Shown here piece by piece: positions 1 to 7,375 of a stretch of 17,703 nt of DNA (within the stretch, counting starts at the first letter, position 1; each line of letters begins with the position of its first letter). The stretch is from an uncultured Oscillospiraceae bacterium (lineage in GTDB: Bacteria > Bacillota > Clostridia > Oscillospirales > Ruminococcaceae), in the NCBI GenBank assembly GCA_958448395.1, contig CAUDDP010000048.1, forward strand, positions 1-17,703, read 5' to 3'. A model generated the notes under the pieces. The model saw nothing but the letters and a program-made list of their open reading frames with translations, was not told the origin of the DNA and did not search any database. The translations under genes were made by a program, and so were the position numbers.

Positions 1-9
1 AGCAGTATT

Positions 10-38
10 TTGAAAACGTCCCAGTGGGACATTTTCAA
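10..38. repeat. short hairpin at the left edge
   Basis: Arms 10-22 and 26-38 pair over 13 positions with a single C/A mismatch (17 with 31) and a three-base loop. No T-run follows on the plus strand, so it is not a textbook intrinsic terminator. It could be a 3' end-processing hairpin or terminator of a gene outside the window. Confidence 0.45.
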
Positions 39-146
39 CGAAATTTTCCGCAGAGTCTGTTCAAATCCTTAAGTTGATGACATTGCAAGCTGTCCCCCTT
101 GCAGAGAAAACGAGTTGGATCAGATAACGGATTGAGAAATAAGCCA

Positions 147-243
147 CCGCTGTCCGCCCTCTAAAATAACAAAACGATATAGAATGTAGAAATTTAGAGT
201 GATTTGGCTGCAAATTTAGATACGGAAATAGGGCGGACAGCGG
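147..243. repeat. 14-bp perfect inverted repeat, 69 bp apart
   Basis: The arm at 147-160 (CCGCTGTCCGCCCT) is the exact reverse complement of 230-243. Inside lies a smaller complementary pair, CTCTAAA (159-165) with TTTAGAG (193-199), overlapping the outer left arm by two bases, and the 9-mer AAATTTAGA occurs twice (190-198 and 212-220). The arms are G+C-rich while the loop is A+T-rich. It may be a structured RNA, a small intergenic repeat element or a protein-binding region. No transposase or target duplication is visible. Confidence 0.5.
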
Positions 244-425
244 ACACAGGCAGAGAGCGAAGCGATTCTGCCGGCACAGTTTGTGATTGGCAGCGGTAGA
301 ATGCATTCTCGTCGAATTTACAGTATAACAGATTCTGGCAGATTTTTCTGTTTTTTCGTCGAACTCACATTATCTATGAGGGAAAATACAAAAATTGATT
401 TCCGTGGTAGAATTGTTTCAGGGGT

Positions 426-454
426 TTGACATTTCAAGCAATTTGTGTTATACT
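426..454 (+). promoter_or_regulatory. sigma-A promoter of the DUF2339-like gene
   Basis: TTGACA (426-431), a 17-bp spacer and TATACT (449-454), preceded by TGT (446-448) as an extended -10. Transcription should start near 461, leaving a leader of about 22 nt that is mostly the ribosome binding site. Confidence 0.8.
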
Positions 455-482
455 TTTTTAAACGAGATAGGAGGGATGACCG

Positions 483-2645
483 TTGCCATCAGAAGAAGAA
501 AAAATTCATAAATTGGAAGAACGTATTATACAACTGGAGCAGGCATTGCAGGAAAAGGAAGCAGCCGCTACGCAAAACGACCATTCGCAAGTGCCGCCGG
601 TATCATCACCGCAGGCAACGATTCCAAACAGACCACAGTCGCCAGTACGACCAGAGGCTTCGCCGTTTCAGACCGTGCCACCATCATATGTACCGCCGGT
701 ATCCTCACAGCAGCCGACGATGCCGAACAGACCACAGTCGCCAGTACGACCGCAGGCTTCGCCGTTTCAGACTGTGCCACCACCATATGTGTCGCCGGTA
801 TCCTCGCAGCAGCCGACGATGCCAAACAGACCACTACAGCAGCCCATGCCCCAGCAATCCGCAAAATCAATGGATATGGAGCAAAAGTTTGGACGGAGTG
901 TGATGGGCATTCTGGCATCGGTTTTCATATTTGCAGCGATTCTCATTGGTTATGCATTTCTGCCGGGATTGATGCAGGCAGTTGGTTTATACATCATAGG
1001 GATTGCCGTTTCTGCCATTGGATTGTACGGCATTGCAAAAAAAACATATCGCTATTTCTTTTTGAGCGTTGCCGGATGTGGTGCCGGTATCTTGTATCTT
1101 TCTATTTTTTTAAGTTACTGGTATTTCTCTGTCATTGGAAAATGGGCAATGTATGGGATGCTGCTGCTCTGGGCAATATTAGTGCTCTGGATTTCCAGAA
1201 AGGGTGTTCCTTTGTTCCGGCTGATTGGACAGTGTGGCATTTTTCTATCGCTTTTGTTTGCGTTTCGGGATATGAATCTGCTGCAAACCAGCTTGATTTT
1301 TCTCTTTTTTGTATTTGTTTCTGCTCTTTATCAGTTTGCAGACCGAAGAACCGGCATTGCCCCGAACCTTTCCACCTTGCTTTGCAATGCCTTTGCATTG
1401 CCGATTCTGACCCTTCTGCTCAATCTCACTATCCGAAGAGAACGAGATACCGGCATGATTTGGCTGTTTGCCCTGGAGGGTTTTGCCCTGCTGTTTTTCA
1501 CGCTGGCACAGCTGCTCTGGTACCGATTCCGAATGCGAGAGGCAGAGCAAAGTGGGATTGGATTCCTTTTTGTACAACTGTATCTGCTGTTTCTGGTATT
1601 GATACAGGGAAAGACACTCTTTTTCTTTTGGGAGAACATGCAGAATCTGATTGCTGCCACAGCAGTACTGGGGTCTTTCCTATTGTATGATCGGGAACAG
1701 GAACCATCCGTTTTGCGAAATCTCAGTGCTTGTTTTGCTGGCTGTATTGCTTTTTTACTATTGCTGCAAGTACCAGCGGCAATGGCGATCCCAGGTTGGC
1801 TGGTGTTGATAGCCGTGTTAATCGCAGCTGCAATGGTTCGCAAGCATGCACCATTTGGTTATTTGGGGTATATTCTATTCTTGTTTGGAATTAGCATGAT
1901 TTTGTCGAAGGTAGAATTTTTGGATGATGTGATTCTACAATATGGTGCATGGGTAGTGATTGATGTTCTGGTGACACTTTATTTCCGGTATTGCAAACCA
2001 CATCGGGGAATGGAAATTGTTTCTGCCTGTGTGACCGGATTGCTGATGCTGGATGGCCTATTCTTGCTGATTGTGGCTTCCATTGCAAATGCTATAGAAT
2101 CTCTGTGGGATGCTTTTTTGCGTTTGTTTGGTGCATCAAGTGGGTCAAATGGAATTTTGGGGATTCTGTGGGAAACCATTTTACTTGCTTGCTTTGTCGT
2201 TGTAGTGTTTGCTTTGAATGTGCCTTATCTGATACAACATTATCGGGATCGCAATGGGGTTGGCGTTTATTTAGGAATCCGTATCACTCTGTTGGGCGTT
2301 GTTGTAACTGGTGTATTCTGTAGTGTCACATTGAGCAGTGCAATCATGACGCTAATTTCTTTTGGAACGCTGCTGGCTGGATTCTTCCTCCGGCAGAAAG
2401 GGCTGCGGATTTATAGTTTGGTCTTGATGCTGGTGTTCCTATGCAAATTGCTATTATTAGATCTTTCTTATGATACACCATTGTTATGGGCTGGAGCTTT
2501 CTTGCTCTGTGGTCTGCTATGCTTTGGTATCAGCTTTGCCTATAATCGGATTGGGCAGACCTATGGGAAGGAGCGTACGCCGATACAGCCTGCACCATCG
2601 GCACAGTCGGCATTTCCACCGCCAACAGATTCCAATCATACATAA
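483..2645 (+). CDS. DUF2339-like polytopic membrane protein
   Basis: This 720-residue protein is predicted to be integral to the membrane; its function is unknown. The start is a TTG at 483, chosen because AGGAGGG (469-475) lies 7 nt upstream. Residues 1-28 are charged and heptad-like (probably coiled coil). Residues 41-117 are a Pro/Gln-rich tandem repeat of a 33-residue unit. From about residue 138 to 695 come closely spaced hydrophobic segments, probably 18 or more. The pattern of an N-terminal coiled coil, a Pro-rich spacer and then many helices, including a GAGILYLS-type segment, matches what I recall of DUF2339 proteins. That family assignment is from memory. The C-terminal 25 residues are polar and Pro-rich. 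The gene is apparently monocistronic, between a strong promoter and a hairpin terminator. Confidence 0.75.
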   Translation: MPSEEEKIHKLEERIIQLEQALQEKEAAATQNDHSQVPPVSSPQATIPNRPQSPVRPEASPFQTVPPSYVPPVSSQQPTMPNRPQSPVRPQASPFQTVPPPYVSPVSSQQPTMPNRPLQQPMPQQSAKSMDMEQKFGRSVMGILASVFIFAAILIGYAFLPGLMQAVGLYIIGIAVSAIGLYGIAKKTYRYFFLSVAGCGAGILYLSIFLSYWYFSVIGKWAMYGMLLLWAILVLWISRKGVPLFRLIGQCGIFLSLLFAFRDMNLLQTSLIFLFFVFVSALYQFADRRTGIAPNLSTLLCNAFALPILTLLLNLTIRRERDTGMIWLFALEGFALLFFTLAQLLWYRFRMREAEQSGIGFLFVQLYLLFLVLIQGKTLFFFWENMQNLIAATAVLGSFLLYDREQEPSVLRNLSACFAGCIAFLLLLQVPAAMAIPGWLVLIAVLIAAAMVRKHAPFGYLGYILFLFGISMILSKVEFLDDVILQYGAWVVIDVLVTLYFRYCKPHRGMEIVSACVTGLLMLDGLFLLIVASIANAIESLWDAFLRLFGASSGSNGILGILWETILLACFVVVVFALNVPYLIQHYRDRNGVGVYLGIRITLLGVVVTGVFCSVTLSSAIMTLISFGTLLAGFFLRQKGLRIYSLVLMLVFLCKLLLLDLSYDTPLLWAGAFLLCGLLCFGISFAYNRIGQTYGKERTPIQPAPSAQSAFPPPTDSNHT
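603..833 (+). repeat. 99-bp in-frame tandem repeat, about 2.3 copies
   Basis: Units are at 603-701, 702-800 and a partial copy at 801-833. Each full unit encodes 33 residues containing PNRPQSPVRP and ASPFQTVPP. The copies are close to identical at DNA level, which suggests recent duplication. The encoded segment is a flexible Pro-rich spacer between coiled coil and membrane domain. Confidence 0.8.
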
Positions 2646-2661
2646 GGGCATTTCGTCGCAG

Positions 2662-2704
2662 AAAACCGCTGTCGTTTCCCAAGCAGGAACGGCAGCGGTT
2701 TTTT
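2662..2704. terminator. terminator between convergent genes
   Basis: A 10-bp outer stem (2662-2671 with 2693-2702) extends into an imperfect inner stem with one bulge, and a T-run follows to 2704. It ends the 483-2645 transcript. Its A-rich left flank means it can also work for the convergent minus-strand gene that ends at 2759. Confidence 0.8.
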
Positions 2705-2758
2705 GAAAAATCCCGTTTTCCTTGTTTTTGTCTTCTATTTCTATATTTCTTTTTCTTT

Positions 2759-4645
2759 TTAGGAGATATAATCCGGTATTGGCTTCAGACCATCCAACAG
2801 TGTACTTTCTTCCACGGTCGGAACGGATTCTGCTGCATCATCAAAGGCAATTTCTGTGAAATATCGAATGGTTTCTATGCCCTCTCCATATGTTTCCGTT
2901 TTTAAAGAAATGCCATACGCCTTGTCAATGAGATAGCGTGTTGCTGCTCTGCTGTTATGCTGATATTCCACAAGAATATAGCAGTCTCTTTCTAAATACC
3001 TTGTTTCACCGAATAGTACAATATCCGCCGGTTCATTTTCCAATACAACATCTGAAAACTGCTTTTTCAGATAGAAAATGCCATTGCCAAAATCACCATT
3101 GCCATCCATAAAAATGTTAACTGCAAAGTCTTCCGGAGACCAGTCACTGGTATCTATTTCTGATTTTCGATAATATTTGAGATTTGGATAAATGGTGTAC
3201 CAATTGTCTTTTGTCCAGATTTCCTGATAAGATATTTGTTCAGTCGGTAATTTCCAAGTTACATCATCCTTTGGTGTAACATCTGGAATTTTGAAACCCT
3301 TCTCATAGTTTGCTGTATATACAACATTTTTCGTTCCATTTGTAAGATCCATCTGAAATGAGATAGTTGCATTGACATCATTTGTTTCATCTCGAACAGT
3401 GGTTGCCGTTTCATCTTCCTGTATTTGCTGCATATATGCCGTTTTCTTTTTTTGCATGACACCGGAAACCTTCTGGAATTGCAAATGGGCTTCCCGCAGC
3501 TTTGGCAGTAAATCCTGTACGGTCGTATCCAGTGTGGTTTCGTTTGGTTCGTCGGCATTGGGATTGAATGCTGGATAGGCTTGCGTTGTTCTTTCTTCCT
3601 CCTCACAAGCTTGATGAAGATTCGTTAGCATGGAGGAAAGTGCATCGGGTGTACTGATAAAATAGCAAATGGAATCCATCATATCTGCTTTCCAAATGCC
3701 GGTATTGGGGTCAAAATACAGCGTTCCGGCAAAACCGAGCAGAGTGGAATCCAGCGAAATGGCATACTCCCAAGAGAATGCATCTGTGATTCGTATATCT
3801 TGTTCTGCCGCTTCTGTGGAAAGTCCAGTGTAGAGATTGATGCTGTTCTGATTGTTTTTTAGAAAGGTGAACAGTGGCTGCAGTGTTGAAGTGGAAATAT
3901 CTGCATAAGTCATTTCTGTGTCGTCCATTACAACTGAGAAGCTGGCTGACGAAATGGTGTTTTCCAGAATAGGCAGATCCTTGAGTGTTGTAATATGCTC
4001 CAGAGAACGGGTGAAAAGGTAATAGATTTCATCCAGTTTGACAGCAACAGCATATTGTTTTTCACAGCCTGCAATTTGTACATCGTATACAGGAACAGGT
4101 CCCGTTTCTTGAGAGATTGTTGTATCGTTGTTCAAGGCGGCACCGCCACTCAGCGTGCCTTCCCCTAAGACATCGCCGAGTTGTATGGTTTCATCGGGCA
4201 ATACAGAAGTTTTTTTCCAGAATACGTCATTGTAGAGAAGGGAATCGTATTTTTCTGCATCGGATTGGTTGTCCCAGATTGCGGCAACATCAGTTTCTTG
4301 GGCACTGTTTTCCTGCTGTACTGTGGTTTGCTGCATACTCCAGGTATTCTCAGAGGATTCTGAAGATGGTAAAAATGGTTCTGTTTTTTGCAGATGGTAA
4401 GCAACTCCTGTTCCGATGCCCAGCAGCAGGACGGCAGCAGTTGCACCGCTTGCGATGCTACGCCAAGAAGGGTGTGTCGGTTTAGAAGAAGCTTTGGTGA
4501 ATCGGACAATCTGCGATTGTCGGGCAGATCGCATAGAAATAGGAATAGCATCTTCTTCTGCACGAATTCTTTGCTGTAACCGCTGTACCACTGCTTCTGG
4601 CGGCTGCATCTGTTCAAACATGCGTTTGCATTGCTTTTGGTTCAT
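2759..4645 (-). CDS. membrane-anchored putative anti-sigma / sensor protein
   Basis: The protein is 628 residues from the ATG at 4645, which is preceded by GAGGAGG; this start overlaps the end of the sigma factor gene by 32 nt and implies translational coupling. Layout: about 60 cytoplasmic residues rich in Gln and Arg, one transmembrane helix (about 62-84), then roughly 540 extracytoplasmic residues. The C-terminal third contains a stretch (about residues 555-610) with RYLIDK followed by GISLKTET, a pattern I associate with MucB/RseB- and LolA-like beta folds; this is an inference. By position and topology it most likely holds the upstream sigma factor inactive until an envelope signal arrives. 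I see no HxxxCxxC zinc anti-sigma motif in the N-terminal part, so the sigma-binding mode is unclear. Confidence 0.6.
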   Translation of the reverse strand: MNQKQCKRMFEQMQPPEAVVQRLQQRIRAEEDAIPISMRSARQSQIVRFTKASSKPTHPSWRSIASGATAAVLLLGIGTGVAYHLQKTEPFLPSSESSENTWSMQQTTVQQENSAQETDVAAIWDNQSDAEKYDSLLYNDVFWKKTSVLPDETIQLGDVLGEGTLSGGAALNNDTTISQETGPVPVYDVQIAGCEKQYAVAVKLDEIYYLFTRSLEHITTLKDLPILENTISSASFSVVMDDTEMTYADISTSTLQPLFTFLKNNQNSINLYTGLSTEAAEQDIRITDAFSWEYAISLDSTLLGFAGTLYFDPNTGIWKADMMDSICYFISTPDALSSMLTNLHQACEEEERTTQAYPAFNPNADEPNETTLDTTVQDLLPKLREAHLQFQKVSGVMQKKKTAYMQQIQEDETATTVRDETNDVNATISFQMDLTNGTKNVVYTANYEKGFKIPDVTPKDDVTWKLPTEQISYQEIWTKDNWYTIYPNLKYYRKSEIDTSDWSPEDFAVNIFMDGNGDFGNGIFYLKKQFSDVVLENEPADIVLFGETRYLERDCYILVEYQHNSRAATRYLIDKAYGISLKTETYGEGIETIRYFTEIAFDDAAESVPTVEESTLLDGLKPIPDYIS

Positions 4646-5162
4646 AAACAGGTTCCTCCTCTTTTTGCAGTTGGTTTCGCAGCTGTTCTCTGCCCCGTAA
4701 TAGCTGCATACGGATGGTGCCGGCACGTTTTCCAAGCAGTTTTGCAATTTCTTCTGTTCGATATCCCGCAAAGTAATGCAGATACAGAACGTTTCGGTAA
4801 GTTGGCTTCAGACTGCAAAGTGCGGAAAATAGTGCATTGTCCTCTGGCAGGGAGAACAGGACGGGCAGTGGCGTGGTATCCGTCAGCGGAACGGTACGTT
4901 TCCGGTAGGTGCTGCCAGTGATTTTTTTGCAGTGATTGCAAGCGGTGCGAATGAGCCAAGCTTTTCGATGCTCTTCTTCCTGAAATGTTTTATTGGCCTG
5001 AAAGTAGGCAAGAAATGTCTCCTGAAAAACATCCTCTGCGTCGGCACGGTTTCCGCCAGTCCCTGTAAGGGCAATTCCATAGATCAACTGCTGGTACTTC
5101 CGTATTACTTGTTGGATATTCATAGGTTCCGGCGGAGATGGTGTTTGCGAGATATACGACAT
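4614..5162 (-). CDS. ECF-type RNA polymerase sigma factor
   Basis: The protein is 182 residues. Region 2 lies at about 17-85, with DAEDVFQETFLAYF (41-54) as the core-binding signature. Region 4 lies at about 108-165, with the helix-turn-helix YRTEEIAKLLGKRAGTIRM. There is no region 1 or 3, as expected for group 4 sigma factors. The ATG at 5162 has an AAGGGGG box 7-8 nt upstream; the Met at residue 14 is the other candidate but has a poorer site. It directs transcription of an unknown regulon, probably including this operon, but I could not find a clear autoregulatory promoter in the 70 bp upstream. The overlapping downstream gene is its probable anti-sigma factor. Confidence 0.85.
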   Translation of the reverse strand: MSYISQTPSPPEPMNIQQVIRKYQQLIYGIALTGTGGNRADAEDVFQETFLAYFQANKTFQEEEHRKAWLIRTACNHCKKITGSTYRKRTVPLTDTTPLPVLFSLPEDNALFSALCSLKPTYRNVLYLHYFAGYRTEEIAKLLGKRAGTIRMQLLRGREQLRNQLQKEEEPVYEPKAMQTHV

Positions 5163-5235
5163 GTTGTTTCCCCCTTTCTCTCATAACTACAAGTTACATG
5201 GCAAAATGTCACGTCTGGAAAAAAATTTTTTTAGA

Positions 5236-5268
5236 AAAAACCGGAGGGGATTTTCCCTTCCGGTTTTT
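5236..5268 (-). terminator. terminator downstream of the small-gene pair
   Basis: A 14-bp stem (5236-5249 with 5255-5268, one G-T pair) closes a 5-nt loop. On the minus strand a T-rich tail follows, so it ends the transcript of the 5315-6034 genes before the sigma factor operon. The opposite strand also reads as a terminator. Confidence 0.8.
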
Positions 5269-5314
5269 GGTGCGTGATAAAGGAATGCAAATTTTCAAAA
5301 GTGTGGTATGCGTT

Positions 5315-5659
5315 TCATGTGGGGGCAGATTCTCTTTTGTATATTACGAATATATGATTTTCTGTGCAGATAGAGGCTTTTATGATTGTGTCATAGTCTA
5401 ATTTTATTGCTTTCCCCAGTTGGTCAAATAAAAATGACCGATAAGACGGGTGTTCAGACATGATAAAAATGGCTGTTTCTTTGTCTATACGGATCACAAG
5501 GCACATATCATCATAAAATGGACCGAGATCTGTAGTAATGATTAGCACCTGTTCTATGTCTGATATTGCAAAGAAATAGGGAGTGTTTTTGACAATCGCC
5601 TTTATTTTTCCATTTTCTATTGTCAGATTGTCATGTTCGTCTTCCACTCTTATTTTCAT
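5315..5659 (-). CDS. small protein of unknown function
   Basis: The protein is 114 residues from the ATG at 5659, with a GGGGGTG box about 6 nt upstream; a TTG 39 nt further upstream is less likely. There is no signal peptide or transmembrane helix. It has alternating hydrophobic stretches (PYFFAISDIEQVLIITTD; MCLVIRID; AIFIMSE) that suggest a small alpha/beta fold. It lies 54 nt downstream of another small gene and shares its terminator. I do not recognise the family. Small soluble acidic pairs like this are sometimes immunity or effector-accessory proteins, but nothing here shows that. Confidence 0.6.
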   Translation of the reverse strand: MKIRVEDEHDNLTIENGKIKAIVKNTPYFFAISDIEQVLIITTDLGPFYDDMCLVIRIDKETAIFIMSEHPSYRSFLFDQLGKAIKLDYDTIIKASICTENHIFVIYKRESAPT

Positions 5660-5713
5660 TTTTTGCACCCCCATTTGGATCTGTTTAATATTTATCAAAA
5701 ATCAAATGGAAAT

Positions 5714-6034
5714 TCAATAACAATAGTATTCCATCCAGATTTCTGCTGAAAGACCACCTATCTCTTCCAGCACAAGATGCTCCCACCTGTCTTTAATAGA
5801 TTGATGATTGTATATCTTTGCTGTAAATAGTTCTGCTGCCGTAAAAAATTCACAACCATCCGAAATGTCACAGTAACCTGCCCAATATGGTTTGTCATAT
5901 TTTCTGAGGCATCCAATATAATGCAGTTCTTCAGTAGGATCATCATCAAAATAAAAGGTTGTTTCATCAATGGGATACGCTTTATCATTTTCAAAAAAAT
6001 ACAGTAATTTTTCATAATCAACTGTAATGTTCAC
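5714..6034 (-). CDS. small acidic protein of unknown function
   Basis: The protein is 106 residues. The start is a GTG at 6034, chosen because a full GAGGTGA box (6039-6045) lies 4 nt upstream. It is acidic and rich in aromatic residues (Tyr, Phe, Trp), cytoplasmic by sequence, with a C-terminal segment EEIGGLSAEIWMEYY. It is first of a two-gene unit with the 114-residue gene. I have a vague impression of a common Firmicutes family of unknown function and cannot name it. An immunity-type role is possible but unsupported. Confidence 0.65.
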   Translation of the reverse strand: MNITVDYEKLLYFFENDKAYPIDETTFYFDDDPTEELHYIGCLRKYDKPYWAGYCDISDGCEFFTAAELFTAKIYNHQSIKDRWEHLVLEEIGGLSAEIWMEYYCY

Positions 6035-6046
6035 GATATCACCTCA

Positions 6047-6085
6047 ATAATGCACGGAAATCCATTTTCCATTCTGTGCATTATA
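6047..6085 (-). promoter_or_regulatory. possible -10 box and inverted-repeat operator
   Basis: On the minus strand TATAAT sits at 6080-6085, but no good -35 box is found 16-18 bp upstream, where the tRNA-Gly terminator lies. A perfect 9-bp inverted repeat (6047-6055 and 6076-6084, 20-bp spacer) overlaps the -10 and reaches the ribosome binding site of the 106-residue gene. This would suit a repressor site or a leader hairpin. Confidence 0.35.
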
Positions 6086-6089
6086 ATAC

Positions 6090-6126
6090 AAAACCACTTT
6101 TGATATTTGCATCAAAAGTGGTTTTT
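6090..6126 (-). terminator. terminator of the tRNA-Gly transcript
   Basis: A perfect 15-bp stem (6090-6104 with 6111-6125) has a 6-nt loop. Stretches of A and T on both sides make it potentially bidirectional. It lies 8 nt beyond the encoded CCA end of tRNA-Gly on the minus strand. Confidence 0.85.
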
Positions 6127-6133
6127 ATCTGTT

Positions 6134-6207
6134 TGGAGCAGGCGACGAGAATCGAACTCGCAACCTCAGCTTGGGAAGCTGATGTTTTGCCACTAAACTA
6201 CGCCTGC
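6134..6207 (-). tRNA. tRNA-Gly (anticodon CCC)
   Basis: The reverse complement folds into a 74-nt cloverleaf. It has a 7-bp acceptor stem GCAGGCG/CGCCTGC, a D-arm closed by GTTT/AAAC, an anticodon stem TCAGC/GCTGA with loop TTCCCAA (anticodon CCC), a short variable loop, a T-arm with TTCGATT, discriminator T and an encoded CCA. Its 5' end is only 13 nt past the stop codon of the upstream protein gene and no separate promoter fits there, so it is probably cut from a longer transcript. Confidence 0.95.
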
Positions 6208-6220
6208 AAATGCAAAGCGA

Positions 6221-7006
6221 TTACGGCTCTGCAAAATGACAGTCCTTGCATTGAACGTACTGTCCGTCTTCTAAAGTAATCGTATCGGTATACTGACCGC
6301 TTGCCTTTGGAATAGGCTGCGGTGATGCCATTTGGCTGTAAATCGTATAGCGGGCAGTTTCCGGATATACATATTTGCCTTCATCCAGTACCATTTGATA
6401 CGTACCAGCCGGAATATCTCTGCCGACCAGAAACATGCCTTCTTGCTGAAATGGCTTTAATTCCACATCGACTGTATCAACATTGTAAAAATTTGCCCAT
6501 GAAATGTGGACAAATTGCCCGTCTGTTACCTGAAAGTAAGCATTGCGTGGATACCAAGGACCATCGTTCAATACAGCATCCTTATCATTTTCATCTGAAC
6601 TGGAGGAGATTTCTAAAACCAGCTGCTGCTCCTCTGAAGGACCGCTGTAAACTGCCAGATAGGTACCAGCCGGTAAGTCGACACCGACTTCATAATCACC
6701 AGCAGGGTAAATGCCGTTGTTGACATCTGTGTCAGCCGTTTTTACAGTTGCAGTGGTTTCTGTTTTTTTCCCTTCCGTTGCGGCAGTTGGAGCAATTGTC
6801 GGATCTGTGACGGCAGAAGCAGCACGATCTGCCATATGAGAAACAGTGCGTTCTGCTTTCTGTGCGACACGGGCAATTTTTAATCCAACACTCAAAAACA
6901 GAAGGACAGTCGGAATGGCAGCAATCAGCAGTGCCTTTTTTCCGCCGGATGGCTGCTTCGGCGGCGTGCCGAAAGTTTCTTCTTCTTTATTTTGACCCTG
7001 TCGCAT
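6221..7006 (-). CDS. membrane-anchored protein with two VGxDxPAGTY repeats
   Basis: The protein is 261 residues from the ATG at 7006 (AGAGG about 8 nt upstream). Longer versions of this frame would run into tRNA-Thr. A short polar N-terminus (1-24) precedes one transmembrane helix (about 25-43), then an Ala/Thr-rich stalk to about 97, then an extracytoplasmic part with two related repeats. These are centred on VGVDLPAGTY (107-116) and VGRDIPAGTY (194-203), a beta-rich motif seen in many Firmicutes surface proteins of unknown role. The C-terminus has CKDC (253-256), a possible metal or disulfide pair. The gene lies between two tRNAs on the same strand, probably in one transcript. The function is not known to me. 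Confidence 0.75.
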   Translation of the reverse strand: MRQGQNKEEETFGTPPKQPSGGKKALLIAAIPTVLLFLSVGLKIARVAQKAERTVSHMADRAASAVTDPTIAPTAATEGKKTETTATVKTADTDVNNGIYPAGDYEVGVDLPAGTYLAVYSGPSEEQQLVLEISSSSDENDKDAVLNDGPWYPRNAYFQVTDGQFVHISWANFYNVDTVDVELKPFQQEGMFLVGRDIPAGTYQMVLDEGKYVYPETARYTIYSQMASPQPIPKASGQYTDTITLEDGQYVQCKDCHFAEP

Positions 7007-7055
7007 GAGAAGAACCTCTTTTCCAAGTGAATATGTCCTGATGCAAGTAAAAAAA

Positions 7056-7131
7056 TGGAGCTGGAAACGTGACTTGAACACGCGACCTGCGCATTACGAA
7101 TGCGCTGCTCTACCAACTGAGCTATTCCAGC
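7056..7131 (-). tRNA. tRNA-Thr (anticodon CGT)
   Basis: The reverse complement gives a 76-nt cloverleaf. It has an acceptor stem GCTGGAA/TTCCAGC, a D-arm GCTC/GAGC, an anticodon stem GCGCA/TGCGC with loop TTCGTAA (anticodon CGT, reading ACG), a T-arm GCGTG/CACGT with loop TTCAAGT, discriminator T and an encoded CCA. It lies about 45 nt downstream of a near-consensus promoter and 49 nt upstream of a protein start codon. Confidence 0.95.
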
Positions 7132-7183
7132 ATGATATTGATTATTTGTGATTGCAGTGTCGATGTGCATAATGACATATTAT

Positions 7184-7211
7184 ATTATAGCACGTTTTTT
7201 GCATTTGTCAA
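7184..7211 (-). promoter_or_regulatory. promoter of the tRNA-Thr / protein / tRNA-Gly unit
   Basis: On the minus strand TTGACA (7206-7211) is followed by a 16-bp spacer and TATAAT (7184-7189), with TGC directly before it as an extended -10. This fully consensus promoter is expected for a stable-RNA gene. Transcription should begin near 7177. Confidence 0.85.
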
Positions 7212-7250
7212 GGGGTTTTAAAAAAATATTTGAAAAATTTCATTTTATGG

Positions 7251-7279
7251 TTGAAATGCGAAAAAGGATATGGTATAAT
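7251..7279 (+). promoter_or_regulatory. upstream promoter of the signal-peptidase-like gene
   Basis: TTGAAA (7251-7256), a 17-bp spacer and TATAAT (7274-7279) with TGG as an extended -10. It starts a transcript near 7286 that would cover a possible 17-codon leader ORF before the main gene. Confidence 0.7.
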
Positions 7280-7320
7280 GAAAAAATGGTATCTGTGCTT
7301 AAAATAGAAAAGGGAGTGTG

Positions 7321-7374
7321 ATGACCACCTTTTGCAGAAAGTCAAAAAAATTTCGGAAAAAAAGCAAAAATTAA
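7321..7374 (+). CDS. possible 17-residue basic leader peptide
   Basis: An ATG at 7321 preceded by AAGGGAG (about 5 nt spacing) opens a frame of 17 codons, MTTFCRKSKKFRKKSKN, ending at TAA 7372-7374. Eight of the 17 residues are Lys or Arg. It is transcribed only from the upstream of the two tandem promoters and ends inside the -35/-10 region of the downstream promoter. It may be a leader peptide or chance, since the region is A-rich and Lys codons are then expected. Confidence 0.3.
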   Translation: MTTFCRKSKKFRKKSKN

Positions 7375-7375
7375 A

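Larger units (their letters stand above)
1..425. other. non-coding lead-in with inverted repeats
   Basis: No convincing gene is seen here. The only open frame (61-306, minus) has no ribosome binding site and carries the arms of an inverted repeat. The stretch holds an 11-of-12 bp hairpin near its left edge, a perfect 14-bp inverted repeat (147-160 and 230-243), and a direct repeat of TCGTCGAA around 311 and 356. It may be the 3' flank of a gene outside the window followed by the promoter region of the next gene. Confidence 0.5.

Noticed and set aside
61..306. 81-codon open frame on the minus strand at the left edge
   Set aside because: No Shine-Dalgarno sequence, it overlaps a perfect inverted repeat, and its composition is unlike the other genes.
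603..833. CRISPR-like reading of the tandem repeat
   Set aside because: The 99-bp units are contiguous, in frame and coding, with no spacers.
445..903. 152-codon frame overlapping the start of the DUF2339-like gene
   Set aside because: Its Arg/His-rich repeats are the +1 reading of the 99-bp tandem repeat. The other frame has the Shine-Dalgarno box and continues for 720 codons.
6925..7170. 81-codon minus-strand frame across tRNA-Thr
   Set aside because: It reads through the tRNA; similar fragments are common false calls over tRNA genes.
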